Source: Dysidea avara (taxonomy: Eukaryota > Porifera > Demospongiae > Dictyoceratida > Dysideidae). Taken from it: a stretch of 64,000 bases of DNA. Where the stretch lies: positions 9,325,277 through 9,389,276 of the forward strand of contig NC_089281.1 of NCBI RefSeq assembly GCF_963678975.1, written 5' to 3'. The translations under genes were made by a program, and so were the position numbers. The notes beneath the pieces were generated by a model. It ran no database searches, was not told where the DNA came from, and was given only the letters and a program-made list of their open reading frames with translations. Each line of letters opens with the position of its first letter. Position 1 is the first letter of the stretch. Of this stretch, positions 1 to 11,150 are shown one piece after another.

Positions 1-660
1 TGGTTTTAAGTAAGAAGCTGGTAAATAAGCTTCACTCAGTAGGCTTCATTACTTCATTGTGGCTAGGCGTTACTCAGTGGATTACTAACGAGATTAGTAG
101 CTTCGTTACTTGTAGTAATAATATTACGTAATATTAGATTCGTTACAGTAACTATATTACTTAGGTAACGCGTTATACTTGTAAGTAAAGTAACTTGAGT
201 TATATTACCTGCTTTTATAGCATATTTCGTTATATTACTTAGTTACCACAAAAGTAATAATATTACGTAACGCGTTACTCCCCAACACTGCCAGATAGAC
301 TTACACCGACAAGTTAAAACTGATACACTATCTTTGAAAATTATAGGATCCTAACTGTTAATCCAATGAAAATTAGCTTTCCAGTGACAGAATGATTGCA
401 TATCATACATCTTCAAATAATCCAAATATTTCCATTATCGATGGAGTGATTCTTATCCAGAAGAGGACAAAAATAAACAAGGACATTTGGCACAGTAATA
501 AAATATGTGTTTAAATATCTAGCCAACATGTTTTTTAATGACAGGCTTACAAGTAACTGCTCCATGCTAAAATGCTAGTGCTATTGTAACAATTTACCTT
601 GCATAGTTGTGTGGTACAGCGGATGAAGACTTAAACACACAAGTAGAAGGAATAATGAAA
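1..660. other. Gene-free AT-rich DNA with GTAAC/GTTAC-rich repeats
   Basis: No open frame of note. Bases 60-285 are dense in short words such as GTAACG, ATTACG and CGTTAC in both orientations, as in a decayed short interspersed repeat. Similar GTAAC/GTTAC-rich sequence recurs at about 3025-3170. Confidence 0.5.
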
Positions 661-671
661 ATTTTGAAGTT

Positions 672-825
672 GGATTAGGGATGAAAAAGTAGGGAATTGC
701 TATATAAGAAGTTGTGAAAGAAGAGAGGTTGCCTATACACCTGCATATATACTAGTGGACATTTAATCCCTATACTTCATTCAGTCTATAACCACGACTG
801 AATTAGGAATTAAATGTCCACTGCC
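672..825. repeat. Foldback repeat, CTAGTGGACATTTAATCCCT family
   Basis: The stretch at 753-784 (AGTGGACATTTAATCCCTA onward) returns in inverted orientation at 796-823, giving a short hairpin. The upstream part (GGGATGAAAAAGTAG, then GGTTGCCTATAC) matches a second copy at 38356-38514 inside an AREL1 intron. I read it as a non-autonomous foldback element; no target duplication is clear. Confidence 0.55.
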
Positions 826-1023
826 AGGGCCACCCAGAGAAATTAAGGGGCCCAGGGCAAAGAGTTAAAGTGGGGCCCTTGACCCAAGTTGTAAGGTGAA
901 GACCAAAAAAAAAAAAAAAAAAAAAAAAAAGGTCACAACCTGCTGGCAATGACAATAACTACCCATCACCAACCATATCTCCTTATCTATAAGCTTGCTA
1001 CACTGCTCCTCTGGAGAATACTG

Positions 1024-1069
1024 TGACTGCTCTATTAGAGTATTTAGATCTGACTGCTCTATTAGAGTG
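1024..1069. repeat. Two copies of the TGACTGCTCTATTAGAGTA motif
   Basis: Copies at 1024-1042 and 1051-1069, spaced 27 bases. GATC follows each. This is one locus of a motif dispersed throughout the window. Poly-A (905-930) and poly-C (1141-1160) runs lie either side. Confidence 0.8.
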
Positions 1070-1239
1070 TATTGATCTTTTAAACAGGTATTCAGGGGGC
1101 CCCTTTCAGGCTGGGACCCAGGGCAAAATGCCCCAGTTGCCCCCCCCCCCCCCCCCCCCCTGTGGGCAGCCCTGTCCACTGCAGCATATATGCAACCTCT
1201 CTTTTTTCACTACTGTATTAGACTGAAGTATAGGGATTA

Positions 1240-1860
1240 AATGTAGGACTGTCGTAATTATGACTGGTGAACCCGCACATATACTGCATCAAAAGGAAGA
1301 AGGGCACCTGACAAAATAAATGTCTGGTAGCATGCCCCAACTATCAATTATGAAGCAAAAATTGAGGTAGCCATTACACTTCATGTTCAGCTATGCTTTT
1401 TCCATTACACAGTGTTGCAAAAAAAGAACAGCATGAGAAGTGTCTCAACTATCAATCATATTGCTATGGAAAATACAGGCAATAAGCTTACACACCCACA
1501 GTTAAGCCGTATCACGCTATATAGTGTGGATTGACATCTTGCATTGTCAGCAAAGAGAACTAGAACACAAAGACAAAGGCAAGCCCATAATGCATGTATT
1601 GTATGTCTGCGGTTGGCAAAATCAAGTCCATATGTCAAGTTATACTTGGCTGTCAGTCAGTCAGTCAGCATAAAATTCTGTAAAAATTTTTTAATGCTAC
1701 AGAAAGAGTTTGGGGTTAGTCTGAAGACATTTTTGAGCTTGGCTGTTCCTAATCAATGCTGCTAAACTGTCATGAAGGGAAACTGAGACTGGTTTTAGGG
1801 TGATACTTCGAACTGGAAAGCTCCTACATGATCCCTAATATTTAGTACTATCGCACTGTA
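1240..1860 (+). repeat. Interspersed repeat A, copy 1
   Basis: Starts with ATTATGACTGGTGAACCC and contains AAAATCAAGTCCATATGTCAAG, then a run of GTCA units, then a TTGGGGTTAGTCTGAAG segment and a terminal TAGTACTATCGCACTGTA. The same ordered blocks are found at 39080-39895 (same strand) and 27752-28050 (inverted), so this is a dispersed element of about 0.6-0.8 kb. Small open frames inside are not credible genes. Confidence 0.7.
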
Positions 1861-3795
1861 TAATGCATCGAAAATGACAACAGTAACAGTGCTGATGATT
1901 GCTAGGCTCATATCTTTGAATTAACTGTATTAGATATTAATACATACAATGCCGGCCACGTATCATGATGCACGTACTGAGATACATAGCTGTGATGTTT
2001 TTATATGTAGCTATACCCCAAATCTCAATGTTAATAATTCACTTTGTTTTATGCAATAACTATGCCAAATTAAGTTTCTTAGCACTTTAGAGGCTATCAA
2101 TGGATTCTATATGGATATGAGAACATAGAAATAGTGTTTGTTGCGAATAAGAGGCTGACATAATTATGGAGAAATTTGCACCATAGCCAGGGGCAGATCT
2201 AGGATTTCAGAAGGGGGGGTGCTAACATGGACATTTATATATGTAGCAAGATAGTTGATACAATTAGTGTGAGAAGCACACTCAGCATGCGGAGCATGCT
2301 CTATCTAGGGGGGTCTGGGGGCATGCCCCCACAGGAAAATTTTGCAAATTTGGCCTATTGAGATTGAATTTGGTAGTAATTTTGAATGAAATTTTGTTTA
2401 TGTGATACCATTATTCCCCTACAGCTTGTCAATGTAACTAAAGGGCGCAGCCATGTAGCTAAAATTCAATCTTAGACTAACATTTTAAAGAACTAGTAGT
2501 GGAAACATATGGGTATCAGCTGCACATGATCAAATTTAGTGTTTTGAAGTATAGCATAATTTACAGTCTCATGGCTCAAACTATACACCAGTAGAGAGGG
2601 TAAGTGGGAGTGGAGAGGGCAAGTAGACTCACCAGTGTATGGAGTGCATGTGCACTCAGTTGTATATAATTCTCCAGCTAGGGGGCTTTAAATCTGGTGG
2701 CATATGTACTCCCGGACCCCTGGAAATTTTTGGAAAATGGCTATCACAAGATTGAATCTAGAAGCTATTTTTAATCAAATCTGGGTACAAAATAAATGAG
2801 TTCAGGTGGAAGTAATTTTAATTTGAATGAGTTCAGTTGGAAGTAATTTTAATTAAAAAAACAGAACTATACACTGTTTCTTGTTATTGGTTTTAAGAAA
2901 ATGTATAATAGTGGCTTGTCAAAGAGAATAAAGTTAATTGAATGTAAAGTCAAGGATTGGATCTACAGGAGGAAGACGTAATTTTCAACTAAACTCTCTA
3001 TATACTTGGTGACTTCTTTATTAATTATATGCATTACTTATAAGTAATACAACTAGTTTAGTCTAGTTACATCCTTTGTAACTAGTTTAGTCTAGTTACA
3101 TCCTTTGTAACTAGTTACAAGTTACAACTGTCCAAAAAGTAACTATATAAGTTACACCAGTAACTAAGTACAATAGTGATAAAAATAATATTTTGCACAT
3201 AAACCCTAGGATATAACCTATTTAAAACACAGGATTGGATCTACTTCATATGTAGCCACTGTTCTGAAGTGCTGGTTGCTATTTCAATCTAACTTTTAAA
3301 ATGATGGATCCATCCATCATTATAATTGTTTTACTACTAGTCTACAAATACAACTAGTTTTTGGCCACAACTAACCCCTTTTTAGCACACAATTGATCAT
3401 GACAACATAAATGCTGCAGTATCATTTAAACTTAAAAGTTGAGCTTCAAGGGATTTGATAGTGCAAACTCCAAAGCTGCTACATTTATACAAATGTAGCA
3501 TGGGATTTGATTAAGCAAGGGAAAACAAAAACGAACAATTCACAGATGTCACAGCCTTGTAAACTTTATAAAAGCTATGAAATTCACTATTATATAAGAC
3601 TACTGTTTTACTCGCAAGAGAAGCATTTCAACCCAAGAATCAAGTTTGTAGCAGAGCCTTAAAATATATTTGACAGAAAAGGTTATTTTCAGAATGGATT
3701 TTCAATTAATGATGTTTTATACAATTTATAGTACATTAAAGGTATAAATCTTTTACCTGAAGTGATTGATATATGGCAGGATGTTTGGTACAGTG
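1861..3795. other. Gene-free stretch with repeat fragments
   Basis: No credible coding frame. It holds a fragment beginning AGGGGCAGATCTAGGATTTC with a G-rich tail (about 2190-2345), similar in style to the AGGGGCGTAG element at 5656, and a tandem duplication of about 30 bases at 3049-3110 (unit AACTAGTTTAGTCTAGTTAC...). Confidence 0.5.
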
Positions 3796-4060
3796 GTGAG
3801 GGTATAGTCTCGCGTGGCCAGACCGCTTTTTCTCTTTGTCATTGGGTAGGGAGAAAAAAGGGTCTGGAACAGTTTGAATCCCACAATCGTCTTGACACGT
3901 CACGAGTCAATGTCATAAGTATGCAACCCTAGTCTCGTGCCCAGCCGGGCTCGCGCTAATGCGCAAACACCGTCTGGTGTGGTGACAATGCTCGAGTTTC
4001 TTGGGCCCGGAAGTGTGATCCAGCCAAAATATTGGCTGGCCAATCAGAATCGAGGAGTTG

Positions 4061-4362
4061 CGTAATCATTTTAAAACACTAAAATACCATTCCAAAATGG
4101 CTAGGAATAAAGTAAAACTCAAATTAGGGTGTTTACTTAATGTGATTTCTTCATTTATCGTATTAGTAGAGGATAGCGTATCATTTCTGGTGAAACATCG
4201 AGTCACGATTCACAAGGTGAAACCGGAAAAAACAACTTGACAACTTACGTCTTGAATAGTGTAGGAGAGTAACTTCTAATAAACGGCTTTAAATAGTCTG
4301 CTTATTTACCATACTACTACTTATTACCTAACTATATACTTATTACTACCTACGTACTTAAC
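4061..4362. other. Level-2 spacer, no gene
   Basis: Between the left inverted repeat and the stop codon of the captured frame. It carries TTACTAC- and TTAACT-type AT-rich sequence and a short plus-strand open frame (4058-4240) without recognisable content. Confidence 0.4.
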
Positions 4363-5316
4363 TTAACCAATGTCAAAGTCAGGAAATTTGTCCTCAGCAG
4401 TAAGCGAATATTGGCAGAGTATCATTTTCGCATTGTACCTCCACAAAGTCACAGACAGTTGCTGGAGAAGTTGGCGCATAGCAAACTTTTGAGGTAAACC
4501 ATTTCTAACAGTTGTTCTGTCAGCTATGGATCCTAAAATTGATAGGGCATATGGTGACCAAACACCAAAGGTCTCACATACAAGAGGGATAAAATCTCCT
4601 CCATTATCATTCACAATGTCCTGGTATTGGTTGTCCTTAGCTATCTCACCAACAGCAGCGGCCACCCCAGCCTGAGAAGAAGCAGAAGATATGACAGCAG
4701 ACTGAGTGGTACTCCTGACGGAGAGATCAAAATAGGTAGGACGACCAAGATGAAAGTCAGGGTGGTATATGTCGCCAGGACGAGATTGGTCAGATGAAAT
4801 GCCTTGCTCCCTAAGAACACCAGGGTGATCTTGGAGCAAGGCATGGTGTACAACAGACACTAAAGCATTATGACGCTGGATCCTCAAGGGACCATGAGAG
4901 CACCCCAGCAGATGATCACCAAACTGGTCAATGACAGATAGACAAGTACAGAGTGGTAAAGAAGGGAACAAAGGAATACCAAGCCACAAACGTAAAGCTA
5001 TAGTAAAATCGTGAGGAGGAATAGCTAGACCCAAAGCAGGCTGTGGAAGTGCTTTAAGCCAACCACTGCTGGTGCCAGAAGAATGTGATAAAGCACGCAG
5101 ACGTGCTTGATCACGAATAGTGGAACTGCTTACAAGCTGTTTAAAAAGTGAATCATCTAAAATGGCTTGAAAGTCAGTTTGAGAGGAGTTATGCAACACA
5201 GAAACAGACATACCTTCGAAGAAAGCGAGGGAACAATCCTCCCCGGGGAAATGGCATAAAAACATCAAAAGTTTCCACTAAACGCGACACTAAAATACGG
5301 GCAGAATTACAGGACC
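4363..5316 (-). pseudogene. Retroelement C-terminal region: zinc-binding and restriction-like endonuclease (REL) domain fragment
   Basis: The minus-strand frame 4363-5268 ends at a natural stop. About residues 107-133 carry a spaced Cys/His set (CTCL, then GDHLLGC, then RQH-type His). Next come RPGDIYHPDF (about 163-172) and TYFDLSV (about 178-184), matching the R-P-x-D and D-x-V pattern of restriction-like endonucleases of non-LTR retroelements. The frame upstream of residue 1 continues in another phase (5189-5316), so there is a frameshift near 5235-5250. The N-terminal continuation lies at 8336-8607, beyond a transposon. The family is recognised by motif only; it could come from any REL-bearing non-LTR clade. 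Confidence 0.65.
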
Positions 5317-5655
5317 TGTCACGGAAATATCGGTCCGGGTAAAATCGGTCCGGCCGGACCGATTTTGGATACCAAAACTGGTCCGGCCGGACCAAATTTG
5401 GTTGACCAAGTTTAGTCCGGCCCAAACTTTGTTGGCCACATGCACCCCCTGACCACCTGGACCAATTTTGGTTGGCCCGAGGGTGTACCCGGCATTGTGT
5501 GGACAGGTCGGTCCGTGCTAAGTATATTGTGATGGATCACTGCAGCCGACTTAGCCTGGAAACTATAGAAATGAGTAGCGTAGTTTAATTTCCCGAGTTG
5601 ATTTACGGAAAATGCATATAGTAGCTAGAAACTAAATTCCATGTCATATAGCTAT

Positions 5656-6476
5656 ATATGCAGGGGCGTAGGGAGGGGGGGTTCCGGGGGGGTTCAGGAA
5701 CCCCCTGTAAAATTTAGACTTCTGCAAGCAGGATCTTACCACACCATTTAGTGTGGCAGGACAAAATGAGTGAGTAATATAGTGTAATGGCGCAGCACAA
5801 CAATTGATAAAACTTACATTCATCTCTCAGGGAAGGATTTACAGAGGTAACATGAGCCCTCTTCAAAACTTGTTAAAAAGATCGATATACTCTAATAGAG
5901 CAGTCAGGTTTATACTCTAATAGAGCAGTCAGGTATACTCTAATAGAACATGCATGTAAATATATCCATGTCCATATGAAGTTTTTCAGACATTCTAACA
6001 TTAAATACAAACTTAGCATGACCTTATACTGCTATAGCTTTGGTGTGCAGTGTTTAAAGATATAGAGCTCCAGTAATTTATCACTTGTGTTATGCAAAAT
6101 GAATTCATACTATACATATTTGTATAGTTATATTGTTTCGATTGTAAGTCATTCCATTTGTATCAGTGGATTCATGGCTCCTATACCACAGTGAGATATA
6201 ACTATCACTTACAGATTACTATAATTATGTGTCTCTGTGTTAAGCTGTCTGTTTCCACTAGGTAGCTTTATCTAGTACTACCTTCATCCCAGGGGCACTT
6301 ATATGCATCATAATTAATGTACTTTTGCATAAAATATAGCAATTTGCTGAGTTTTGATTCATTAAAATATTGACAGTCTCTCAGCGGCTGGGGGCTGTGC
6401 CCCCAGACCCCTGCTTCTGATAACTCAATGCTGGTGCTGGAACCCCCCTTCAAAAAATCCTGGCTATGCCCCTGAT
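5656..6476. mobile_element. Level 4: AGGGGCGTAGGGAGG element, copy 1
   Basis: About 820 bases, starting CAGGGGCGTAGGGAGG and ending CTGGCTATGCCCCTG, so the ends are short inverted repeats. A second copy at 22608-23287 shares the internal blocks in the same order (ACACCATTTAGTGTGGCAGG; the 19-bp TACTCTAATAGAGCAGTCA motif; TTTGGTGTGCAGTGTTTAAAG; TCAGCGG.TGGGGGCTGTGCC). Flanks share ATATG, a possible short duplication. No transposase. Termini resemble hAT-type MITEs; this is inference. Confidence 0.7.
5888..5950. repeat. Three tandem copies of TACTCTAATAGAGCAGTCA
   Basis: Perfect 19-bp copies at 5888-5906 and 5913-5931, then a decayed third from about 5936. Preceded by GATCGATA. Located inside the level-4 element. 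Confidence 0.85.
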
Positions 6477-8100
6477 ATGCAGCGATGAACAGTCGCAAAA
6501 ATAATGTTGTTTTAATTTAAAGCAGTATGGTATGATAAAAGTCCTGCATTCTTCTTCTCCATGTCAATAGCTAGCTGGGAAGCAGAGGTTTTCTTCCGGC
6601 ATATATCAACTCAAATGCATGGTCAATGCTGGATTCATGGTGGTCAATGTTGCATGCAAAAACACAGGTATCAAAATATTCTTCCCAAGTACGCTTTTAT
6701 ATGTTCAACCACTGTTTGAATGTGAAAACCTTTTCTTGTATTATTGATATTAACTACCAATTAAATTTTTTTTTTTAAATGTTCAATAAACTTCACAAGC
6801 ATCATCAGCTCTGCAGTGTTTGGTTGAATCTTTCATCCAGCTTGTTTGTGTTGATTATGACAAACAACTATATATAGCAACATGATGGAAATCACCAGCC
6901 TATGCTGGATCACTTATACTTGAGGATGGTAGACAATATATAAAATCTATCATTAAAACATGTCTTATCTTCAACTTCTGCATATATAGCTCAGAATTTA
7001 ATTTGTTAATTCTGACCCTTGGTCAGTTTTTTATTAATCTGGGAATACCCATGCACGCATTGTCATAAACAGATACACATATTATTTCAGGGACTGATCC
7101 AGAGGGGTGGATGAGGTGGCTAGCCACCCACCATGCATGGCCTTGCAGCCACTCAGACATGCATTATTTAATAATGAATATTACTGATCATGAACACTCT
7201 TTTGTTATATCAATATGAACTAAATCCCTACATTGCATCAGATTCCAATGCTAGCTGGCTATAACCTTACAGTAGATGGTAGCAGTATACATGAATTTAT
7301 CTATGATCATGGGCAGTATTAACTATCACCAGGCAGAGGACTTCTTGAAGGAAAATATGGGGTCTGCTTTAGGATTGAGTCGATTTTACTTTTATGTCTG
7401 CAGCAACTCACCCTAAGGCTGTGGAATAATGTGACTGCATGCCTCAAAATTTTAAGTTGGCTAAGTAGTAAAAAACATACTGAGAATATTATAGCTATAA
7501 CCTTTATAAGGTGATGTTTCTTCCTGTGGGGCATGTCATTAGTAGGAGATGATAGTTCACATTTAGTTATTCAATGGAGTAAACCTAAACTATTATCTCC
7601 TACATATCACATATGACAGAGAGGAATGTGCAGTATGTACACATGCAGGTGTTACAGATGTATTGTTCTAACCATTAGTGTTAACTCATGATCAGACATT
7701 ATATGTGCATAAGAGCACAGTACACATGATACTGTGCATGCACTTCACTGTACAAGCCAAACAATAACAGTTTCAGCTTTTCCTGATGTATATAAATATT
7801 AAGACATTTAGGACTCTCAACTTAAAATCTGGGCCAGGCTGGGTAGCCACCTACCTTCATTTATTTCTGGATCAGTGCCTGGTGATGAATGTTATAGGTG
7901 ACTGCTCTATTAGAGTATCTCGATCTTAAGCACCTCCAATGCGGCTAGCTGATCCTGTGCATGCAATGATCCGTGCCCTTGTTGGATAACCTTTTAAGCA
8001 CAAATCCATGCAGTGATAATGCCTGCAATGCTCATTATTCGAGATTGATAAATGAGAATAGCTATAGCTAAGTTGGTTGCAGTGTTCCGTCACAAACAAT
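6477..8100. other. Interior of level-3 element, no gene
   Basis: AT-rich, no coding frame supported. It contains one copy of the 19-bp motif at 7899-7917, followed by CGATC. Short open frames here are not conserved-looking. Confidence 0.45.
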
Positions 8101-8335
8101 TTATAGCTATGCATCATTGGCTGCATGCGTTAGTGGTCCACCCGGACCCATTTTGGTATACCAATATTGGCCGAGTGGTCAGGAGTGCATGTGGCCAACT
8201 AGGTTTGGGCCGGACCAATTTTGGTCAGGTCGGACCAATTTCGGATGCTTAAAATGGTCCGGGCGGACTAAATTTGGTCGACTGAAAATGGTCCGGCCGG
8301 ACCGATTTTTGCCCCGGACCAAAATTTTCGTTACA

Positions 8336-8607
8336 GACCCCACAAATGCAGGAGCAGCAGAACGCTCAGATTCACGTAGGCCCAAGCCTCGTAACCTAAA
8401 TGGCAAGGTGGCTTGTGTCCAACTACTATCAGAAATTCCACAACACAAGATACTACTAAGGCATTCTCGCAACCTAAGGTCAAAATGTGAGGGAAAGGAG
8501 CCCAAAGAGGAAGATGGCACACAACGTAAAAGGTGAGTGACCTTGCAAACGTTAAGACAGCTCCTAAGCAGATGCAACTCTACTTGAGGGTCCTCGAGGT
8601 CAACCAA
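8336..8607 (-). pseudogene. Reverse transcriptase C-terminal (thumb) fragment, continuation of the REL gene
   Basis: Minus-strand frame with ATLPFRLRGLGLRESE and then APAFVG, a pattern typical just after the polymerase domain of non-LTR reverse transcriptases. The frame runs into the level-3 element at 8335 and would resume at 5316. Upstream of about 8607 there is no RT core before the inverted repeat of the level-2 element, so only the thumb plus endonuclease part was carried. Its position next to the inverted repeat suggests capture of a gene fragment, not an autonomous element. Confidence 0.65.
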
Positions 8608-9135
8608 TTTATCCTAAATTGCAACTATTTTATCAAATTGAACAGATAAAAAGGCATCGTTTGCTTATTCGTCTACTTCCAATACATTCATGCGATTGTG
8701 CAACTCCTCGATTCTGATTGGCCAGCCAATATTTTGGCTGGATCGCACTTCCGGGCCCAAGAAACTTGAGCATTGTCACCAGACGGTGTTTGCGCATTAG
8801 CGTGAGCCCGACTGGGCACGAGACTAATGCAACACATGCGCTTAAACTCCAAGAATGCTACAGCACAACAATAAACAAAGATTTAACTTACTTAAAGAAC
8901 TATCAATCGATTCAATCTATTATCGCCTCAAAGGCAGCTTTAGATGCTGATCGGTTTATAAATACGCGCTTGCAATTGATTGACGCAAGCGGCTACTATT
9001 TGAAAACACATGTACATCACGTTTCTGGGGAGTGCCAAGACGAGTGTGGGATTCGAACTGTTCCAGACACTTTTTTCTCCCTACCCAATGACAAAGAGAA
9101 AAAAGCGGTCTGGCCACGCGAGACTAGTGAGGGTA

Positions 9136-9639
9136 GCAGTGCACAGGTCTAGCAGAATAGGTTTAATTTCAGCTTACACTCTAGTAACTTCTTGAAAGTT
9201 ATAGTTTTAATGTTGGATGTTCTATTAGAGTAGTTGACTGTTCTATTAGAGTATTTCGGATTTAGCAACTTCTAAGGTAAGACTTACTACAAAAGTATAA
9301 TTTTGAACCCTTCTTAGTAATTCTTGGATAAGATTAGCTATTCCCTTGCTCTTTCCATCTTTTCATTGCCCATACATGTGTATAAAATGCAACTGCACCT
9401 GTACTACAGCTTCTAGAAGCTTCCTAGTTTGCTCATTGTAAAATTTTGGAGGGGGGTGCTTCAGCGCCCCAAACACCCCCCCCCCCCCCCAAATCCGCTC
9501 TTGGTGAATGGTACTGTCTCGTGGATCGTGATGTTGGTAGGTAGGAAGTGATATCTGTTGGTAAAAAAACGAGGTAAAAAACTTTGTGTAATGTTTGTAG
9601 TCGAGATAATTTGCGGCGAGTCTGGAGAGTTAGCCATGA
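9136..9639. other. Spacer with motif copies and a poly-G/C repeat fragment
   Basis: Holds motif copies at about 9216-9232 and 9235-9253 and a GGAGGGGGGTGCTTCAGCGCCCC...poly-C fragment at 9448-9500 like other GGGG-rich element ends in the window. No gene. Confidence 0.5.
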
Positions 9640-11150
9640 AAGCTGATTTAACATTGAGGTGGTAGACTAAGTCTACCATAATCATTCATTACCCAGCGTG
9701 CTGCTCTTCGTTGTATTTTTTCTAGCTCTACAATATCTCCAGTTTGGTGAGGGTCCCAGACGTCAGATGCATATTCTAGTTGTGGCCTGACCATTGTTAG
9801 ATAAGCAGATTCTTTAACTTGTTTTGAACAGTTGTTTAAATTGCGTTTCAGGAAATTAAGTGTTTTAGATGCTTTAGTAACAGTACTAGAAATGTGTGGT
9901 GAACAAGATAGTGATGTATTAAGGATTACTCCCAAGTAAGTATGTTGATCAGATAGATTTAAGATGTGATTATTGAGGGTATAGACGTGGTGTCAAGGAT
10001 CTTGTACAACGTATGACAGTACATTTACTAACACTGATTGAATCTAGCTAAGTTGCCAAGTGTTTGCCCATTCTGATAACTTATTCAGGTCTTCTTGAAG
10101 CATGTTGGCGTCTTCTGCACCGTTAATAACTCTGTAAAGTAGACAATCATCAGTAAACAAGCGGAGTGGTGAGTTGATATCTTTAGTAATGTCATTAATG
10201 TACAACAGAAACATTAATGGTCTGAGCACTGTGCCTTGTGGTACTCCAGTAATTAAGCACTGGTACTGGACTCGAGGATTCACTATCTAACACAACACAC
10301 TGGGAGCGGTGAGTAAGCCAAGTTTGGATCCAATTGTAACTATTACCATTAATTCCATAGAATCTTAATTTAGTTAGTAGTTGCTGGTGTGGTACTGTGT
10401 CAAATGCTTTGGAAAAGTCTAATAGGATGATGTCTATTTGTTTTTGGTGGTCTAAAGCAAAGGAGGTATCTTCAGTTAGTGTGATAAGTTGGGTTACACA
10501 TAAATGGTTAGCTCTGAATCCATGTTGATTTTCAATTAATATGTTGTTCTGATTTAGATGGCTCATGATAGAGTGATATATGATATGCTCCATGACTTTA
10601 GCACAAATGGAGGTTAATAAAATAGGACGATAATTAGCAACATTACTACGACTACCCTTTTTATGTACAGGACATATATTAGCTTTTAGCCAGTCATTTG
10701 GTAAAAGACTTGTAGAGTAAAGTAAAAATTATATATAATATCGGTGTTATTTCATCTGCATAGTGCTTTAAGATGTAAGGTGATATACGGTCTGGTCCAC
10801 TGGCCTTGTGTTCATCAAGTGATGTAAGTATTTGGTATATTCCAGCTTGAGAAATAGATATATCAGGCATGTTGGGTGCATCAGTATGATTATCCATAGT
10901 TGGTATTGTTGACAAGTTTTCCTCGGTAAAACTGATTTAAAGTGACTTTTCAAAGCGTTAGCTTTATCCTTTGCACTATGAATTGGTTGATTGTCTACGA
11001 ATAATGCAGGTATATCAAGTTTGTCTTGACGCTTAGCTCTGATGTATTTCCAAAATTGTCGTCGGTTACCACTAAAGGAGTTATCAAACAGTTTTTTATA
11101 GTAGTTGTTATGTGCTTTTTTTCAATTTAGTGTTTATGGAGTTCTTAGTA
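9640..11150 (-). pseudogene. Decayed non-LTR (LINE) reverse transcriptase
   Basis: Fragments in successive minus-strand frames read 5' to 3' as a LINE polymerase: ASGPDRISPYILK (about 10800), NQHGFRANHLCVTQL and DIILLDFSKAFDTVPH (about 10380-10530), GVPQGTVLRPLMFLLYIND (about 10190-10260), LFTDDCLLYR (about 10140), and RPQLEYASDVWDP with KIQRRAARWV near 9700-9790. The order and motifs match Jockey/CR1-like RTs. The polymerase box reads FTDD where YADD is usual, and there are several frameshifts and stops, so it is dead. The 5' endonuclease ORF is not visible. Confidence 0.88.

Larger units (their letters stand above)
5313..8339. mobile_element. Level 3: TGTCACG/CGTTACA TIR element (5317-8335) inserted in the REL gene
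   Basis: Ends are TGTCACGGAAATATCGGTCC at 5317 and its inverted counterpart ending at 8335. Imperfect inverted repeats extend over about 200 bases and are filled with GGTCCGGCCGGACC palindromes. GACC flanks both sides (5313-5316 and 8336-8339), and removing one copy with the element restores the reading phase of the interrupted frame. The 3.0-kb body has no transposase frame; it carries a fourth element at about 5656-6476. Family not recognised; 4-bp duplication, so different from levels 1 and 2. Confidence 0.82.
3921..8835. mobile_element. Level 2: TAGTCTCGTGCCC TIR element (3930-8826) with 9-bp TSD
   Basis: Inverted repeats of about 130 bases lie at 3930-4060 and 8701-8826, differing by a few substitutions and one five-base gap. 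Flanks are ATGCAACCC (3921-3929) and ATGCAACAC (8827-8835), a 9-bp duplication with one change. It landed inside the level-1 element. Its cargo is a fragment of a retroelement protein gene on the minus strand (RT end plus endonuclease), itself later split by a third element. Without that insertion the unit would be about 1.9 kb. It looks like a non-autonomous element that captured foreign coding sequence. Confidence 0.87.
3796..9135. mobile_element. Level 1: TAGTCTCG TIR element (3805-9126) with 9-bp TSD
   Basis: The element runs from 3805 (TAGTCTCGCGTGGCCAGACC) to 9126 (the inverted copy). Terminal inverted repeats are about 90-100 bases with few mismatches. The 9-bp direct repeat GTGAGGGTA flanks it exactly at 3796-3804 and 9127-9135. 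Its own sequence is only 3805-3929 and 8827-9126; everything between is a second insertion. A 9-bp duplication with long inverted repeats fits Mutator-like elements, but no transposase is present, so the superfamily is inferred. Confidence 0.88.

Noticed and set aside
865-1179. 104-residue minus-strand open frame with poly-Phe and poly-Gly
   Set aside because: It is created by the poly-A and poly-C runs; no credible protein content.
8117-8536. 139-residue plus-strand open frame
   Set aside because: It runs through the GGTCCGGCCGGACC inverted repeat of the level-3 element and antisense to the RT fragment.
8718-9152. 144-residue plus-strand open frame
   Set aside because: It consists of the inverted repeats of the two outer TAGTCTC elements.
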